Source: an uncultured Bacillota bacterium
Lineage (GTDB): Bacteria; Bacillota; Clostridia; UBA1381
DNA length: 5,831 nt
Assembly: GCA_949297205.1 (NCBI GenBank)
Contig: CASFSH010000440.1
Location: 1-5,831 of the forward strand
Reading direction: 5' to 3'
The notes below the pieces were generated by a model that did not search any database, was not told the DNA's origin, and worked only from the letters and a program-made list of their open reading frames with translations. Position numbers and translations under genes: made by a program. Positions 5,572-5,831 of this stretch are shown here, piece by piece (the stretch's first letter is position 1; each line of letters starts with the position of its first letter).

Positions 5572-5599
5572 ATTATATCATATAAATTATTAATGTCTA
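5572..5599 (-). promoter_or_regulatory. Sigma-A promoter of the long SLH gene
   Basis: On the minus strand, TAGACA (5599-5594) and a perfect TATAAT (5577-5572) are 16 nt apart. Transcription should start near 5565, leaving a leader of about 98 nt, long enough for leader regulation. Confidence 0.65.
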
Positions 5600-5606
5600 C
5601 CCTTTT

Positions 5607-5639
5607 TGCATAACTTGTCGTTTTGCGTGCATAATTGGT
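5607..5639 (-). promoter_or_regulatory. Direct-repeat activator site upstream of the long SLH promoter
   Basis: Two 12-bp copies of AC(C/A)A(A/G)TTATGCA on the minus strand (5639-5628 and 5618-5607) match at 10 of 12 positions and are exactly 21 bp apart, two helical turns. The nearer copy ends 7 nt before the -35. Direct repeats with this phasing next to a -35 are typical of sites for response regulators such as the LytTR class, but no regulator is encoded here. No equivalent is seen at the short SLH gene's promoter. Confidence 0.45.
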
Positions 5640-5673
5640 AAAATAAAGAGCCTGAAAATCATTTTCAAGCTCT
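5637..5673 (-). terminator. Intrinsic terminator, minus strand
   Basis: AGAGC plus TGAAAA (5647-5658) pairs with TTTTCA plus GCTCT (5662-5673) with one mismatch and a 3-nt loop. On the minus strand it is followed by TTATTTTA. It would stop transcripts entering from beyond the right edge before they reach the long SLH promoter. There is no T-tract on the plus side. Confidence 0.65.
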
Positions 5674-5831
5674 CTATACACACCAAGTTACCTGTTATTT
5701 GTAAAAAATATAAATTAATTTCTTAATCCCATATAAAGGGCATCTAAAATTTGATGCCCTTTATATATATTATATTTTAGCTATTTAATTCAACTATTCT
5801 TATTGATTAGCTCACAATATATTTTTATTAA
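5674..5831. other. Right-end gene-free segment
   Basis: Together with 5513-5673 this makes a gap of more than 300 nt without a gene. Apart from the hairpin at 5731-5776, it is AT-rich with stops in all frames. I see no RNA gene or coding remnant in it. Confidence 0.6.
5731..5776. terminator. Bidirectional hairpin terminator
   Basis: A perfect 14-bp stem (5731-5744 with 5753-5766) has an 8-nt loop; its core is GGGCATC/GATGCCC. On the plus strand the core is followed by TTTATATATATTATATTTT, and on the minus strand by TTTATAT. It is the strongest hairpin in the window. No gene ends next to it inside the window, so its client must lie to the right. Confidence 0.65.

Noticed and set aside
5597..5662. 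A 21-codon minus-strand ORF between the terminator and the long SLH promoter
   Set aside because: Its start lies in a terminator loop, its stop lies in the -35 region, and it has no convincing ribosome binding site.
1..5831. CRISPR array, tRNA, rRNA, insertion sequence or replication origin
   Set aside because: No regularly spaced direct repeats, cloverleaf, transposase or iteron cluster is visible on either strand.

Overview
The window looks like part of a low-GC Gram-positive (Firmicutes, class Clostridia) chromosome. The evidence is AT-rich DNA, strong purine-rich ribosome binding sites, textbook sigma-A promoters, an ECF-type vitamin transporter S component, and two secreted proteins with S-layer homology (SLH) repeats. 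No species can be named from the sequence alone.

Layout. (a) Bases 1-140 are about 50% GC, against about 15% just downstream. They hold a short GC-rich hairpin and a roughly 106-nt imperfect palindrome (34-139), with no convincing gene. (b) Bases 190-1526 are a promoter and a two-gene plus-strand operon: a membrane-anchored monofunctional peptidoglycan glycosyltransferase (GT51), then an ECF S component whose start overlaps it by 11 nt. (c) Bases 1514-2511 are a plus-strand single-gene unit: a sigma-A promoter embedded in GCTGT repeats, a cytoplasmic SGNH/SASA-type esterase-like protein, and an intrinsic terminator shared with the convergent gene. (d) Bases 2543-5600 on the minus strand carry two exported SLH proteins, each with its own promoter. 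Their last 199 residues align without gaps at about 78% identity (hand count), while their N-terminal parts look unrelated. A short decayed SLH-like reading frame lies between them. (e) Bases 5468-5831 have no gene. They hold the upstream SLH gene's leader and promoter, a 21-bp-period direct repeat just upstream of the -35, and two hairpin terminators.

The theme is the cell envelope. GT51 polymerises glycan strands, and the SLH proteins would be displayed on the wall through secondary cell-wall polymer. The S component imports an unidentified small molecule, and the esterase probably acts on an acylated sugar inside the cell. No complete new system is evident. The points most worth checking are the left-edge palindrome, the SLH module shuffling with its relic, and the repeat arrays at two promoters.
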